DNA of 64,000 bases. It comes from Chlorobiota bacterium (GTDB lineage: Bacteria > Bacteroidota > Ignavibacteria > Kapaibacteriales > NICIL-2). The DNA is taken from the NCBI GenBank assembly GCA_026415505.1, contig JAOAGY010000003.1:1-64000 (forward strand). Direction: 5' to 3'. Shown piece by piece: positions 1-9,826 of this stretch. How positions within the stretch are numbered: the first letter of the stretch is position 1; each line of letters opens with the position of its first letter. Under the pieces are notes generated by a model. That model saw only the letters and a list, made by a program, of their open reading frames with translations, was not told where the DNA came from and searched no databases. The translations under genes and the position numbers were made by a program.

Positions 1-62
1 GTGCATGCTGCCGCCACGACGATCAGCACAATCGCAAGCAGCCGATGCACCCAGCCGAGCAT
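1..62 (-). CDS. Partial gene: N-terminus of an exported protein, possibly a lipoprotein
   Basis: Only the first 20 codons lie in the window; the gene runs off the left edge. The ATG at 62 opens a peptide with a short charged start (MLGWVHR), a hydrophobic core (LLAIVLIVVAAA) and then Cys, which looks like a signal peptide with a weak lipobox (AAAC). It begins 19 bases downstream of the pckA stop on the same strand and may be cotranscribed with it. Nothing can be said about function. Confidence 0.45.
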   Translation of the reverse strand, partial: MLGWVHRLLAIVLIVVAAAC

Positions 63-81
63 ACACGTGCGCCGGCGGCAA

Positions 82-1686
82 TTAGAGCGTGGCGGTCACC
101 TTGAGCACATCGCGAACGGCTGGCTCGACGTAGTCGGCGAACTGCTCGAAGTTCTGCTCGAAGAGCGAGACCAGGTATCGCGCTTTGTCGTCGTAGGCGG
201 TTTTGTCTGACCACGTGCTGCGCGGATCGAGGATTTCGTCTGGAACGCCCTCGCACGTTGTCGGAATTGAGAGCCCAAAGTACGGCTCGGTGACAAATTC
301 GACGTCATCGAGCGCGCCTGAAAGCGCTGCGCGAAGCAAAGCACGCGTGTAGGCGATCTTCATGCGGCTTCCGACGCCGTAGGGACCGCCGCTCCAGCCG
401 GTGTTGACCAGCCAGACCGTCGCGCCGTGCTGCAACATGCGCTCGCGGAGCATGTTCGCATACACCGAGGGATGATGCACCATGAACGGCGCACCGAAAC
501 ATGTCGAGAACGTCGCCGTCGGTTCTTTGACGCCTGCTTCCGTTCCGGCGACGCGTGCTGTGTAGCCCGACAGGAAGTGATACATGGCTTGTTCGGGTGT
601 CAAGCGAGCAATTGGCGGCATCACCCCGAACGAATCGCAGGTGAGGAAGAAAATATTCGTTGGATGTCCTGCTTTGTTTTCGGCGACGACGTTCGGTAGC
701 ATGTCGCGTTTGTACGATGCGCGCGTGTTTTCGGTGATCGTCTGATCGGCAAGGTCTATGCGGCGCGTGACGGGATCGTACACGACGTTTTCGAGAATCG
801 TCCCGAAGGTGCGCGTCATCTGGAAAATCAGCGGTTCAGCTTCGGCGCTCAGGTTGATGACTTTGGCGTAGCAACCGCCCTCGAAGTTGAAGATGCCATC
901 GTCGCTCCAGCCGTGCTCGTCGTCGCCGATGAGCGGACGCTCCGGATCGGTCGAGAGCGTCGTCTTGCCCGTCCCCGACAGTCCGAAAAAGAGCGCGACA
1001 TCGCCAGCAGCGCCCACGTTCGCCGAGCAGTGCATCGGAAACACACCGCGCAGCGGAAGCAGGTAATTCATCAGCGTGAAGACGGACTTTTTGATCTCGC
1101 CAGCATAATGCGTCCCGCCGATGAGCACCAGCCGCTGCTCGAAACTCAAGATGATAAACTTGTGCGAGGCGGTGGCGTCGATGTCCGGCTGTGCGTGGAA
1201 ATTCGGCACATGGACGATCGTGAAATCCGGCGTGAAACTCGCCAGCTCTTCCGGCTGCGGTTCGATGAACATGTTTTTGGCGAACAAGCTGTGCCAGGCG
1301 TGTTCGGTGACGGTGCGGACGGCATACCGATAGCGCTCGTCGGCACCGACCCACGAATCGTGGACGTACACATCGCGCCCTTGCAGGTACGCAAAGACAC
1401 GCCGTTTGAGACGCTCGAATGCTTCGGGTGAAAACGGACGATTGACCTTCCCCCACCAGACGTGTTCTTTGCTCGACGGCTCTTCGACGATGAATTTGTC
1501 GCTGGCACTGCGTCCGGTGTTCGGTGCCGTCATGCAGAGGAGCGCGCCATGCTCGGAAATTTCTGCTTCCCCCAGGATGACTGCGTGTTCGTAGAGTTCC
1601 GCTGTCGGTGCGTTGTGATTGATTTCGCCCAATCCAATCAATCCCATTCCGGCAAGGTCCGATCGGAGTGCGTCGGAGGCAATCAT
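82..1686 (-). CDS. pckA: Phosphoenolpyruvate carboxykinase (ATP)
   Basis: Converts oxaloacetate and ATP to PEP, ADP and CO2 in the cytoplasm, the entry step of gluconeogenesis. The product of 534 residues has the usual length for ATP-type enzymes. It carries the kinase-1a P-loop GLSGTGKTTL (about 235-244) and the kinase-2 motif LIGDDEHGW (about 252-260); the signature MHCSANVG precedes the P-loop. No gap or missing motif is visible. An in-frame start at 1713 exists, but ATG 1686 is preferred because it matches the family N-terminus and lies about 28 bases below a TAAGTTTG promoter element. The gene is divergent from the isopentenyl-diphosphate isomerase gene. Confidence 0.96.
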   Translation of the reverse strand: MIASDALRSDLAGMGLIGLGEINHNAPTAELYEHAVILGEAEISEHGALLCMTAPNTGRSASDKFIVEEPSSKEHVWWGKVNRPFSPEAFERLKRRVFAYLQGRDVYVHDSWVGADERYRYAVRTVTEHAWHSLFAKNMFIEPQPEELASFTPDFTIVHVPNFHAQPDIDATASHKFIILSFEQRLVLIGGTHYAGEIKKSVFTLMNYLLPLRGVFPMHCSANVGAAGDVALFFGLSGTGKTTLSTDPERPLIGDDEHGWSDDGIFNFEGGCYAKVINLSAEAEPLIFQMTRTFGTILENVVYDPVTRRIDLADQTITENTRASYKRDMLPNVVAENKAGHPTNIFFLTCDSFGVMPPIARLTPEQAMYHFLSGYTARVAGTEAGVKEPTATFSTCFGAPFMVHHPSVYANMLRERMLQHGATVWLVNTGWSGGPYGVGSRMKIAYTRALLRAALSGALDDVEFVTEPYFGLSIPTTCEGVPDEILDPRSTWSDKTAYDDKARYLVSLFEQNFEQFADYVEPAVRDVLKVTATL

Positions 1687-1720
1687 GATGCAGGCGTAAA
1701 AAGTGGAACACAATGCGATG

Positions 1721-1728
1721 CAAACTTA
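1721..1728 (-). promoter_or_regulatory. Candidate -7 promoter element of pckA
   Basis: The minus strand reads TAAGTTTG, a perfect match to the Bacteroidota -7 consensus TAnnTTTG. It would place the transcript start near 1714, about 28 bases before the pckA ATG. No clear TTG -33 box is seen at 19 bases. Confidence 0.4.
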
Positions 1729-1769
1729 CAGCATATTTGCAGCACCGAACAGCGATGACAGCTTCTCCG

Positions 1770-2810
1770 ATGAGCGACGACCGCCGAACCTCGCGCCGCA
1801 AAGAAGAGCACGTGCAACTGTGCACCGATGCCGACGTGCGCTTCCGACGAAAAACGACCGGTTTGGAGCGCTACGACTTCGACTACGTCGCTCTGCCGGA
1901 ATTGAATTTCGACCAGCTCGACACCTCGTGCGAGTTTTTGGGCAAACGGTTGACGCTGCCCTTGCTGATTTCCTCGATGACGGGCGGCTACGACGGCGCA
2001 ACGGCGATCAATGCCGCACTGGCGCGCGTATGCCAGCGTCGCGGTTTGGCGCTCGGCATCGGTTCGATGCGGCAAGCGCTCGAGTCGAACGCCCACGCGG
2101 AGAGTTTTCGCATCGCACGGCGGGAAGCACCCGATGTTCCGCTCATCGCCAATATCGGTGGAACGCAACTGGTGCAAGGTGTCGGCATCGAGCAGATCGA
2201 ACGCCTCGTTGCGCTCATCGGCGCCGACGCTGTTGCCGTTCACCTCAATCCGCTGCAAGAGTTGCTCCAGCCGGAAGGGACGCCGAGATTTCGCGGTGTG
2301 CTCGATGCCATTGCTGAACTGGTTTCGAATCTGTCGGTGCCCGTCATCGTCAAGGAAGTCGGTGCAGGGATTTCCGGTCGCGTTGCCGAACGGCTCGTCG
2401 AGGCTGGCGTGCGCATCGTCGATGTCGCCGGTGCAGGCGGTACCAGTTGGGCGGGTGTCGAGTTGCTCCGGAGCGACATTGCAGATCACCCGCTCGCCGA
2501 GCTGTGGGATTGCGGCATACCGACCGCCGATTGCATCGTCGAGGTCGCCTCGCTTCGCACACGTGCGCCGCTGATCGTCATCGGTTCCGGCGGTATCGTG
2601 ACCGGTTTCGATGCAGCCAAAGCGATCGCTCTCGGTGCCGATCTGGTCGGCATTGCACGTCCGTTGCTCCAGGCGCTCCAGCGCGGCGGGGAAACCGAAC
2701 TCGAACGCTATCTCGACGCATGGGAACTGCAGCTGCGAGCAGCGATGTTCGTCACTGGTTCACCGACGATCGGAGCGCTTCGCAACGCACACCTTCGCCA
2801 GCGGAGCTGA
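1770..2810 (+). CDS. fni: Type 2 isopentenyl-diphosphate delta-isomerase
   Basis: FMN- and NADPH-dependent isomerase that interconverts IPP and DMAPP for isoprenoid synthesis. The 346 residues have normal length. Family marks are the N-terminal RRKEEHV (substrate-binding Arg/Lys), the SMTGG FMN-site segment, and HLNPLQELLQPEG, which contains the hallmark His, Asn, Gln and Glu. A glycine-rich phosphate-binding segment (IGSGGI) follows near the C-terminus. The start is uncertain: ATG 1755 and ATG 1770 are both in frame and neither has a Shine-Dalgarno site; 1770 gives the usual N-terminus. The stop shares its last base with the ATG of the prenyl synthase (TGATG), so the two genes are translationally coupled, supplying DMAPP/IPP and the chain-elongating enzyme together. 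Confidence 0.94.
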   Translation: MSDDRRTSRRKEEHVQLCTDADVRFRRKTTGLERYDFDYVALPELNFDQLDTSCEFLGKRLTLPLLISSMTGGYDGATAINAALARVCQRRGLALGIGSMRQALESNAHAESFRIARREAPDVPLIANIGGTQLVQGVGIEQIERLVALIGADAVAVHLNPLQELLQPEGTPRFRGVLDAIAELVSNLSVPVIVKEVGAGISGRVAERLVEAGVRIVDVAGAGGTSWAGVELLRSDIADHPLAELWDCGIPTADCIVEVASLRTRAPLIVIGSGGIVTGFDAAKAIALGADLVGIARPLLQALQRGGETELERYLDAWELQLRAAMFVTGSPTIGALRNAHLRQRS

Positions 2811-3802
2811 TGGCACACACAACGGATACCCACATGTTCGACTCGCATTTGACGATCATCGAAGGCGCAATTGCCGATGCCCTTGCGAAAGCACATTTGC
2901 CGCCGGAGCTTGCCGAGCCGATCGCCTACACGCTCGATGGCGGAGGCAAACGCCTCCGTCCGCTCCTGACCGTGTTGGCAGCCGAAGCCTGCGGCGCATC
3001 ACCCCACCGAGCAGCACCGCTGGCAGCAGCGATCGAGATACTGCACAATTTCACGCTCGTCCACGACGACATTATGGATCGCTCGCCGCTCCGCCGCGGT
3101 AAACCGACGGTGTACGTTCGCTGGGATGAATCCACGGCGATTTTAGCCGGCGACACGATGATGGGGATCGCCTACCGCCTTCTTTCGGAGCACTACGACG
3201 CCGAAACCTGCCGGCAGCTTGTCGCCGAATTTTCCGCTGCGTTCATCGAAATTTGCATCGGACAGGCTGAAGACATCGCCTTCCGCTATCGCCCGTCTGT
3301 GGCGATGAGCGATTACACGGAAATGATCGCGCGCAAGACCGCACGACTTTTCGCAACGGCGACTGCGTCGGGTGCAATCGTCGCAGGTGCTTCGGATCGC
3401 ACGAGCCAGGCTCTGCGGCGATTCGGTCACGGGCTCGGTATGGCTTTCCAAATCCAGGACGACGTGCTCGATCTCTTCGGCGAACCTCAGTTCGGCAAGC
3501 AACGCGGACAAGATTTGCGAGAGGGGAAAAAGACGTTCATCGTCCTGAGCCTTGCCGACCGGTGCAGCAGCGCACGCGCGTTGCTCGAACGCTACATGCA
3601 CGGCGAGCCGATCGCCAGCGATGCCGACATCGAGCGCATCGCCACGCTGTGCCGGCAGTGCGGCGTTCTCGAAGAGGCACAAACGACGATCGACAGCTAC
3701 CTCGACGACGCAATTGCTGCGATTCGACGAGAGTTACCGCCGTCGCCAGCACGCGATTTGCTCGTCGCCGCAGCCGAAAAGAATCGGACGCGGACACTCT
3801 GA
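2810..3802 (+). CDS. Trans-isoprenyl diphosphate synthase (polyprenyl synthetase)
   Basis: Head-to-tail condensation of IPP onto an allylic diphosphate to make a geranylgeranyl or longer prenyl diphosphate. The 330-residue protein has GGGKRLRP (44-51), the first Asp-rich motif DDIMD (86-90) and the second DDVLD (217-221). The residues just before the first motif (FTLVH) do not allow product length to be called; quinone side chains or undecaprenyl-like carriers are both possible. It overlaps fni by one base. An internal ATG at 2834 is an alternative start. It might supply the polyprenyl chain for the lipid-sugar pathway at 42-45 kb, but that link is speculation. Confidence 0.93.
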   Translation: MAHTTDTHMFDSHLTIIEGAIADALAKAHLPPELAEPIAYTLDGGGKRLRPLLTVLAAEACGASPHRAAPLAAAIEILHNFTLVHDDIMDRSPLRRGKPTVYVRWDESTAILAGDTMMGIAYRLLSEHYDAETCRQLVAEFSAAFIEICIGQAEDIAFRYRPSVAMSDYTEMIARKTARLFATATASGAIVAGASDRTSQALRRFGHGLGMAFQIQDDVLDLFGEPQFGKQRGQDLREGKKTFIVLSLADRCSSARALLERYMHGEPIASDADIERIATLCRQCGVLEEAQTTIDSYLDDAIAAIRRELPPSPARDLLVAAAEKNRTRTL

Positions 3803-3839
3803 CGGTAGCTGCTTACAGTGTCCATGTGCCGATCTTTCC

Positions 3840-5636
3840 TCACAGAATCTCGAACCAAGACTTTATCTTGAGCGCCATCAGCTTTCGTCGTTCTTCGAGG
3901 AACTCGTCGTAGCTGGGAATCACTCCGTCGAGCATGGACTCCGGAATGCAATGTGCACGTAGGTTTGCACGCAGCTCTGTTTCGTCGGTGATACCACCAT
4001 ATTTTTTCTTGCCTCCTCTGACTTGCTCTGCAAGCTCCCTGAAGTAGGTCTCTGGCGATTTATCACCGATAGCGATGTTGATTTCGCTCTGTGCGATCAC
4101 GAAGTTGGCAATCTGGTTGTAACGGCTCCGTGGGAGACCCAAATTTTTCAGGTACTGTTTCGGATATATGTGGTGTACGTCGCTACGATTGAGCAAAAGA
4201 TCGTGCACCGTGATGTCACGCGAGAGAAAACCCTTGTCGCCGAGCTTTACTTGTGCAGCTTGGTAACAGAGGAAATAGGGGCTATTCGGCGAGGAGGTAT
4301 TCATGAGTTCCGGTAGCATGCCCGTCCAAAAACTATCCGGCAGCTCGCTTTCGATCACTGCGTCGAAATAGGCTGCAATTCCGCGTTCCTCGAACTGGCG
4401 AATATCGAAGTCGAACGCCGAATCGGGGCTGCCTGTATAGCGACCACGCAAGACAGACATGGCATACCAGCGACGCACAAGCCGTTCGAGATCGGCGGCG
4501 GGCAAACCCTCTGCGCGACCACGTAGGTAGATGATGTAGGCGAAATTGACTGCGTTACGTCCACCGATCAAGTCGCTCGTCACGAAGCCCGCCGATCGCA
4601 ATATCATCGTGAAGCGCTCGAAGTGAGTCTTGTTGATGAATGCCAACACACCCTTTTTGAGTTTTGCAAACGACTGCTCGGCGATCTCCTCCTCGAATTG
4701 CCTTGTCTCGAAGTTACGACCGGATAGTAGCGCCACAAGGTCCTGCAGCTTACCGCGCCCGAACTCGGAGGTAAACGCTACGCGCAGCATGTCAGTATAG
4801 GTCGGGTCGTAGATGTCGTCATTGACGTCTTTGAGCCAGCGCATTGCGGGAAAGAACTCGGAGGCAACGAACTCTTTGTCGTTTTTTTCGATCGTCGTCA
4901 CAAACTCGGGCGCTACCGCAGCGTGACAGAAATAATCGATCGCCTTCCGCAAGAGATTGCCCCCGTAGGTCTCGTTGACAGCGATTTTCGACATGGCAAA
5001 GTCAGCCTGCGAAAGCTCGATACCAGCCGAGTTTACTCGAATGAAAATCTCCGTCACTGTTTCGATATCGAGTTCCTCTGCCAGTTCGATTACTCCGATG
5101 TGGTTGTTGACGATCTTGCGCAGCTTCTCGATACAAGCGAAGACGGCATCCTGCGAGATACCTGGATTGTTACGACAGTACGCCGTCACAAGCTGAAATA
5201 CACTCGTTGACGGCGCGAAGACCTCGGCTATGTCTTCAATCCATGCGACGTCTTTGCGAATCGCTGGATTGGCTACTTCGAAGCGCTCCTGTTGGGGATG
5301 AAAGGCGATACGAATGCGGACGGACTCGTAGTCCTTGGTCAACACTTCGCGACCGAGTAGTGCTGCCATCAGTGCAGTGACGCGCTGCTGACCATCGATC
5401 AATATCCGTTTGCCTGCCGATAAGGTGCCGTCCTTGAGCCTTACGGTCGGGTTGCGCCAGGTGATCAGGTAACCGACTGGATAGCCTCGATAGAGCGAGT
5501 CGAGCAGGTTACGTACCTTCGTCGCGTCCCACACAAACGGGCGCTGAATTTCGGGAATAGCGATCTCGCCGGACTTGACCCAAGTAAGGATGGTTTCGAT
5601 CGGATGCGGAGTGACGGAGTAACGCTGGGTTGACAT
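3840..5636 (-). CDS. DUF262/HNH protein, GmrSD-like restriction or defence enzyme
   Basis: Protein of 598 residues with the architecture of stand-alone DUF262 proteins, relatives of the type IV restriction enzyme GmrSD. The N-terminal DUF262 domain contains [10 protein letters not shown] (about 27-36) and the ParB-like DGQQR motif (81-85), associated in this family with nucleotide binding or hydrolysis. The C-terminal region has [11 protein letters not shown] (near 485) followed by [20 protein letters not shown], resembling the HNH-type nuclease end. Biological role is therefore probably restriction of modified or phage DNA, but substrate is unknown. G+C content is visibly lower than in neighbours and the gene sits alone between housekeeping genes with no methylase, which suggests horizontal acquisition. 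ATG 5636 has no good Shine-Dalgarno site. Confidence 0.85.
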   Translation of the reverse strand: MSTQRYSVTPHPIETILTWVKSGEIAIPEIQRPFVWDATKVRNLLDSLYRGYPVGYLITWRNPTVRLKDGTLSAGKRILIDGQQRVTALMAALLGREVLTKDYESVRIRIAFHPQQERFEVANPAIRKDVAWIEDIAEVFAPSTSVFQLVTAYCRNNPGISQDAVFACIEKLRKIVNNHIGVIELAEELDIETVTEIFIRVNSAGIELSQADFAMSKIAVNETYGGNLLRKAIDYFCHAAVAPEFVTTIEKNDKEFVASEFFPAMRWLKDVNDDIYDPTYTDMLRVAFTSEFGRGKLQDLVALLSGRNFETRQFEEEIAEQSFAKLKKGVLAFINKTHFERFTMILRSAGFVTSDLIGGRNAVNFAYIIYLRGRAEGLPAADLERLVRRWYAMSVLRGRYTGSPDSAFDFDIRQFEERGIAAYFDAVIESELPDSFWTGMLPELMNTSSPNSPYFLCYQAAQVKLGDKGFLSRDITVHDLLLNRSDVHHIYPKQYLKNLGLPRSRYNQIANFVIAQSEINIAIGDKSPETYFRELAEQVRGGKKKYGGITDETELRANLRAHCIPESMLDGVIPSYDEFLEERRKLMALKIKSWFEIL

Positions 5637-5738
5637 AGCTCAGTGTGTCACTCTGACGGTATCACTGATGGTGTTCTCTGCGTCACTCCGCAATCCGTGC
5701 TCGATGTGCCGCTCGCCGCTTGTACACACGCGCTCGGA

Positions 5739-6338
5739 TTACGATTCGAGTTCTTCTTCGAGTTCGGGATCGGTGATTTTTTCGCGGTCGTCGAGCATGT
5801 CGTGAAGGTAATCGAGCTTCTTGCGCAGATGCAAGACCGCATAGCGCTTGCGCGCCAGCAGTGTGTTGATGTTGACCCCGCTGGCTTCGCTCATTTCGCG
5901 AAACGAAACACCCTCGAACTCGTTTTTCTCGAACACCTCACGCTGTTCCGGCGGAAGCTCTGCCAAACCTTCCTGGACTTTTTCCCAGATCGTTTTGCGC
6001 ATCAACTCGGTTTCCGGCGAATAGCTTTCGTCGGCGATGAAATTCTCGAACGACTCGACGCCTTCGTCAATGAGTGACGGCGTAAGCATGTCCGAGAACG
6101 AATCGGTTTTCTTCTTGCGGTACGAGTCAATGATGCGGTTTCGCACCGCCGTGAAAACCCACGAAGCGACATTCTCGATCGGACGATCGATCGTCTGTGC
6201 TGCCGCCAACACGTTGGCAAACACATCGTGGAGAATGTCTTCGGCTTCCTCCTGCGTTTTGACACGCTGGCGGATGTAGCCCAATAGCCGCTTGCGTTCG
6301 GTGCGGTAGAGTTGTTCCAGTTGCATTGCCAGGTTCAT
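5739..6338 (-). CDS. RNA polymerase ECF-type sigma factor
   Basis: Sigma-70 family regulator of 199 residues. Region 2 is seen in EAEDILHDVFANVLAA followed by NVASWVFTAVRNRIIDSYRK, and region 4 in LPPEQREVFEKNEFEGVSFR with a helix-turn-helix (REMSEASGVNINTLLARKR). ATG 6338 is fixed by a strong ribosome-binding site (AAAGGAG, 6 bases upstream). The acidic C-terminal tail (about 15 residues, DPELEEELES) is unusual. No anti-sigma factor gene is adjacent, so its control is unknown. The 238 bases upstream to hutU hold no gene that I can support. Confidence 0.92.
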   Translation of the reverse strand: MNLAMQLEQLYRTERKRLLGYIRQRVKTQEEAEDILHDVFANVLAAAQTIDRPIENVASWVFTAVRNRIIDSYRKKKTDSFSDMLTPSLIDEGVESFENFIADESYSPETELMRKTIWEKVQEGLAELPPEQREVFEKNEFEGVSFREMSEASGVNINTLLARKRYAVLHLRKKLDYLHDMLDDREKITDPELEEELES

Positions 6339-6576
6339 AGCTGGCTCCTTTCGTTGAATTGTGGCACTACCGATTACGCGCTCGGTCGAGCGCAATGCGG
6401 TCGGCAATTGGTCATGCCACATATCTCCGTCGAGTAGTTGAACTTCGTCTGTCGCAATAACACTTTGGCGCTTCATTTTGTTTCGTCGTCGAAGAAGAAC
6501 TGTGCCACTGTCTGCACTGCTCGTGTCGCCGGTCACTTAGACCGAACTGCGCGACAATCGTTGACAAATCCGACTG

Positions 6577-8253
6577 TCATCGTTGCCGACTTGCCTGCAG
6601 CATCGGGATACGAATGCCGTATTGCTGGGCATTGGCGATCGCTGTGTCGTAGCCGGCATCGGCATGACGCAAAATGCCGGTGAGTGGATCGAACGTGAGC
6701 ACGCGCTCCAATCGCCGCGCTGCTGCGTCGGTGCCGTCGGCAACGACCACCATGCCCGCATGGAGCGATAGTCCGATGCCGACGCCGCCACCGTGATGGA
6801 ACGACACCCACGTAGCGCCGCCGATAGCGTTGAGCGCGAAATTGAAGTACACCCAATCGGCGATCGAATCGGAGCCATCGAGCATCGCTTCCGTTTCGCG
6901 ATAGGGCGATGCGACCGAACCGCAGTCGAGATGGTCACGTCCGATGACGATCGGCGCTTTGACGCGACCGGTGCGAACCAATTCGTTGAAGAGCAATCCT
7001 GCTTGTGCCCGCTCGCCGTAGCCGAGCCAGCAGATACGCGCGGGCAAGCCTTGGTAGCGAATGTGTCGCTGCGCACTCCGAATCCATCGGTGGAGATGTT
7101 CGTCGTGTGGGAACAGCTCCATGATCGCTTCGTCGGTGGTGCGGATGTCTTCCGGATCGCCGCTGAGCGCGACCCAGCGGAACGGACCGCGTCCGTCGCA
7201 GAATTGCGGACGAATGAACTCGGGTACAAACCCTGGAATGGCGAACGCGTGCTCGACACCGCCGAAATCTTTGGCGATGCCGCGAATGTTGTTGCCGTAA
7301 TCGAACACAATAGCGCCGCGCTCGCGGAAGGCGAGCATCGCCCGAACATGCTCGGCAATCGAAGCGTAGGCGCGCCGCAAGTATTCGTCCGGATCGTCAC
7401 GTCGGAGCTCGTCGGCTTCCGCTTTGCTCAAACCTGCCGGATAGTAGCCGTTGAGCGGATCGTGCGCAGCCGTTTGGTCGGTGACGACGTCCGGAGTGAT
7501 GCCACGACGGACCAACTCCGGATGCACTTCTGCTGCATTGCCGACCAGACCGATCGAAATCGGCGTTCCTGCCGCTTTGTGCTCGCCGATGATACGGAGC
7601 GCTTCGTCGAGGTCGTCGAGCATCATTTGGCAGTAGCCGTCGCGGATGCGGCGCTCGATGCGCTCGCGGTCGATCTCGACGCAAAGTATCGCTGCACCGG
7701 CGATCGTGGCTGCCAGCGGTTGTGCACCGCCCATCCCACCCATGCCAGCAGTGAGGACGAATCGCCCGCTGAGCGTTCCGCCGAAGTATTTCCGTCCGCA
7801 CTCGGCGAACGTCTCGTAGGTGCCCTGCACGATACCTTGCGTGCCGATGTAGATCCAACTGCCGGCGGTCATCTGTCCGTACATCGTCAAGCCTGATGCT
7901 TCCAAGCGGCGAAACTCGTCCCACGTCGCCCACTTCGGCACCAGGTTCGCGTTGGCGATGATCACGCGCGGTGCGTCGGCAAACGTTCGCACCACCCCGA
8001 CCGGTTTGCCCGACTGAACCAGCAACGTTTCGTCTTCGTCCATCGTGCGGAGCGAGTCGAGTATCGCCTCGAAGCATTCCCAATTGCGGGCTGCTTTGCC
8101 GCTACCGCCATAGACGACGAGCTGATCGGGTTTTTCGGCGTTCTCCGGATCGAGATTGTTTTGAATCATCCGGTACGCGGCTTCGAGCTGCCAGTTTTTG
8201 CAGGTCAGTCCCGAACCGCGCGGTGCGCGAACGATTCGTTGTGTCGTCGTCAT
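6577..8253 (-). CDS. hutU: Urocanate hydratase (urocanase)
   Basis: Second step of histidine degradation: urocanate to 4-imidazolone-5-propionate, using NAD+ as electrophile. The 558 residues match the family length. The signature [10 protein letters not shown] (about 400-409) contains the cysteine regarded as catalytic, and [11 protein letters not shown] follows. The start is supported by GAGGTGA ahead of ATG 8253. No hutH, hutI or hutG gene is in the window, so the rest of the pathway must be elsewhere. The gene directly follows a DUF971 gene with a 3-base gap on the same strand. Confidence 0.97.
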   Translation of the reverse strand: MTTTQRIVRAPRGSGLTCKNWQLEAAYRMIQNNLDPENAEKPDQLVVYGGSGKAARNWECFEAILDSLRTMDEDETLLVQSGKPVGVVRTFADAPRVIIANANLVPKWATWDEFRRLEASGLTMYGQMTAGSWIYIGTQGIVQGTYETFAECGRKYFGGTLSGRFVLTAGMGGMGGAQPLAATIAGAAILCVEIDRERIERRIRDGYCQMMLDDLDEALRIIGEHKAAGTPISIGLVGNAAEVHPELVRRGITPDVVTDQTAAHDPLNGYYPAGLSKAEADELRRDDPDEYLRRAYASIAEHVRAMLAFRERGAIVFDYGNNIRGIAKDFGGVEHAFAIPGFVPEFIRPQFCDGRGPFRWVALSGDPEDIRTTDEAIMELFPHDEHLHRWIRSAQRHIRYQGLPARICWLGYGERAQAGLLFNELVRTGRVKAPIVIGRDHLDCGSVASPYRETEAMLDGSDSIADWVYFNFALNAIGGATWVSFHHGGGVGIGLSLHAGMVVVADGTDAAARRLERVLTFDPLTGILRHADAGYDTAIANAQQYGIRIPMLQASRQR

Positions 8254-8256
8254 AGG

Positions 8257-8595
8257 TCACCTCGCCAGTGATGTATCGTCACGTGCGACCATTTCTGCAA
8301 TCTGCCGGAGCAATTGCCACGGATAAATGCCGGTGTCGTGACCATCTGCCCATCGTGCACGAACCGCGTAATTGCCGACCGGTTCGAGTGCGACCAGCTC
8401 GTTCATGCCCGGCGAAAACTGCTGTAGCGGAAGCATCACCGTCGTCCCGAATACGTGCTCGCCCTTGCAGTACGCACAGGGACAGTGCTGGCGCAACACG
8501 TCGAGCGGAATCGTTGCAGTGAAGCCGTCGCCCCACACGATGCGGAGTCTGCTCGGATCGAGCCGTTCGATGCGAATCGGTCGTTGAACGTCCAT
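8257..8595 (-). CDS. DUF971 protein (gamma-butyrobetaine hydroxylase-like N-terminal domain)
   Basis: Small cytoplasmic protein of 112 residues. It has the DUF971 pattern: IVWGDG near residue 20, RQHCPCAYC (three Cys, probably metal-binding) and the end motif HDTGIYPWQLLR. In other bacteria this domain is found alone or fused to Fe-S assembly proteins (Mrp/ApbC), so an iron-sulfur role is often suggested, but no reaction is established. It is probably cotranscribed with hutU and divergent from yjbQ. Confidence 0.85.
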   Translation of the reverse strand: MDVQRPIRIERLDPSRLRIVWGDGFTATIPLDVLRQHCPCAYCKGEHVFGTTVMLPLQQFSPGMNELVALEPVGNYAVRARWADGHDTGIYPWQLLRQIAEMVARDDTSLAR

Positions 8596-8663
8596 TCCAT
8601 TTACGAGCGCTGCAGTGCAAAAATCGTAAATTCACGGCGAATTCCATCGCAAAAGCTCGACCG

Positions 8664-9092
8664 ATGGAGATCGTTCAGCGTTCGATCGCACTGGAGCCGC
8701 TCGAGCGCGGCATTCACTGCATCACCGCACGCATCGCCGAACAATTGCCCGAAATAGCTCGATTCCGCGCCGGTCTGCTGCATTTGTTTCTCCAGCACAC
8801 CAGCGCAGCGCTTTCGCTCGGCGAGAACACCGATCCGGACGTCCGCAGCGATCTGGCAGAGCACTTGGACAGACTCGTGCCGGACGACCTGCGCCTCTAC
8901 CGCCACGCGCTCGAAGGAGCCGACGATGCTTCATCGCACATCAAAAGCGCACTCATCGGTACAAGCCTGCTCATTCCGATTCGCGATGGCGCGATGGCAC
9001 TCGGACGGTGGCAAGGCATTTACCTCTGCGAGTTCCGCGACCGTCCGAGCCGGCGAACGCTCGTGGCAACGATCATCGGCACTGAACGATGA
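8664..9092 (+). CDS. YjbQ/UPF0047 family protein
   Basis: Protein of 142 residues with the UPF0047 core: FLQHTSAALSLGENTDPDVR, a His and Asp/Glu-rich surface, then DDASSHIKSALIG and GRWQGIYLCEFRDRPSRR. The E. coli homologue has weak thiamine-phosphate-synthase activity in vitro; physiological role remains open. Its stop overlaps the comF ATG by four bases (ATGA), so the two are translationally coupled. Confidence 0.93.
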   Translation: MEIVQRSIALEPLERGIHCITARIAEQLPEIARFRAGLLHLFLQHTSAALSLGENTDPDVRSDLAEHLDRLVPDDLRLYRHALEGADDASSHIKSALIGTSLLIPIRDGAMALGRWQGIYLCEFRDRPSRRTLVATIIGTER

Positions 9093-9826
9093 ACGCCGTC
9101 GCTCGACTTGTCGCACCGGTACGGCTGGTGTTGACATCGCTGCTCGATTTTTTCGCACCGTGGCGATGCATGATGTGTCATGCCGTCTTGCCGTCCGATA
9201 CGCTGTGGCATTACATCTGCCAGCGGTGTCTCGACCGGCTCGCCCCCGCACCGACGCCGATAGAGCTGTTGGCACACATCGAACAATCGGGCGATCCGGA
9301 CGAATGTGCCCTGTCCTTTGTCATCGCACGCTGGAGCGCATCGCCTCGGCAACAGCCTGGACTGTTCGACCTCGTCCACGCGCTCAAGTACTACGGCTAC
9401 TGGCGCATCGGCGTCGAACTCGGACGCGAACTCGGTGCTGCTGTGCGTCTGCTGGCTCCTGTGCGATACGATGCGCTCGTTCCTGTGCCGATTCATCCGG
9501 CGCGACGACGCGAACGCGGCTACAATCAAGCGGAAGCGATCGCCGAAGGAATGCACGAGATTCTGCGCATCCCCGTTTGGTGCGATGCGATCCGGCGCAC
9601 GCGCTACACGCAGAGCCAAACGCGACTTTCGGCAGCCGAGCGACGCATCAACACGCGCGATGCGTTCGGCGCGGGAAAACAGGCAGAACGCTTGCGCGGA
9701 GCGACGGTGCTGATCGTCGACGATGTCTTGACGACCGGCTCGACGCTCAATAGCGTTGCCACGGCTGCGCTCCAGCTCGGTGCTGCACGCGCCGATGCTG
9801 CAACGATCGTCGTTGCGGCGACATGA
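9089..9826 (+). CDS. comF: ComF family phosphoribosyltransferase-like protein
   Basis: Protein of 245 residues. It has an N-terminal Cys-rich zinc-finger-like part (CMMC then CQRC, about 27-52) and a C-terminal PRTase fold with the PRPP loop VLIVDDVLTTGSTL. In naturally competent bacteria ComF helps DNA uptake across the inner membrane; homologues are also widespread in non-competent species. LVPVPIHPARRRERGYNQAE is the conserved middle block. It overlaps the genes on both sides by ATGA junctions, forming a three-gene unit yjbQ-comF-M24 peptidase. Confidence 0.92.
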   Translation: MNAVARLVAPVRLVLTSLLDFFAPWRCMMCHAVLPSDTLWHYICQRCLDRLAPAPTPIELLAHIEQSGDPDECALSFVIARWSASPRQQPGLFDLVHALKYYGYWRIGVELGRELGAAVRLLAPVRYDALVPVPIHPARRRERGYNQAEAIAEGMHEILRIPVWCDAIRRTRYTQSQTRLSAAERRINTRDAFGAGKQAERLRGATVLIVDDVLTTGSTLNSVATAALQLGAARADAATIVVAAT

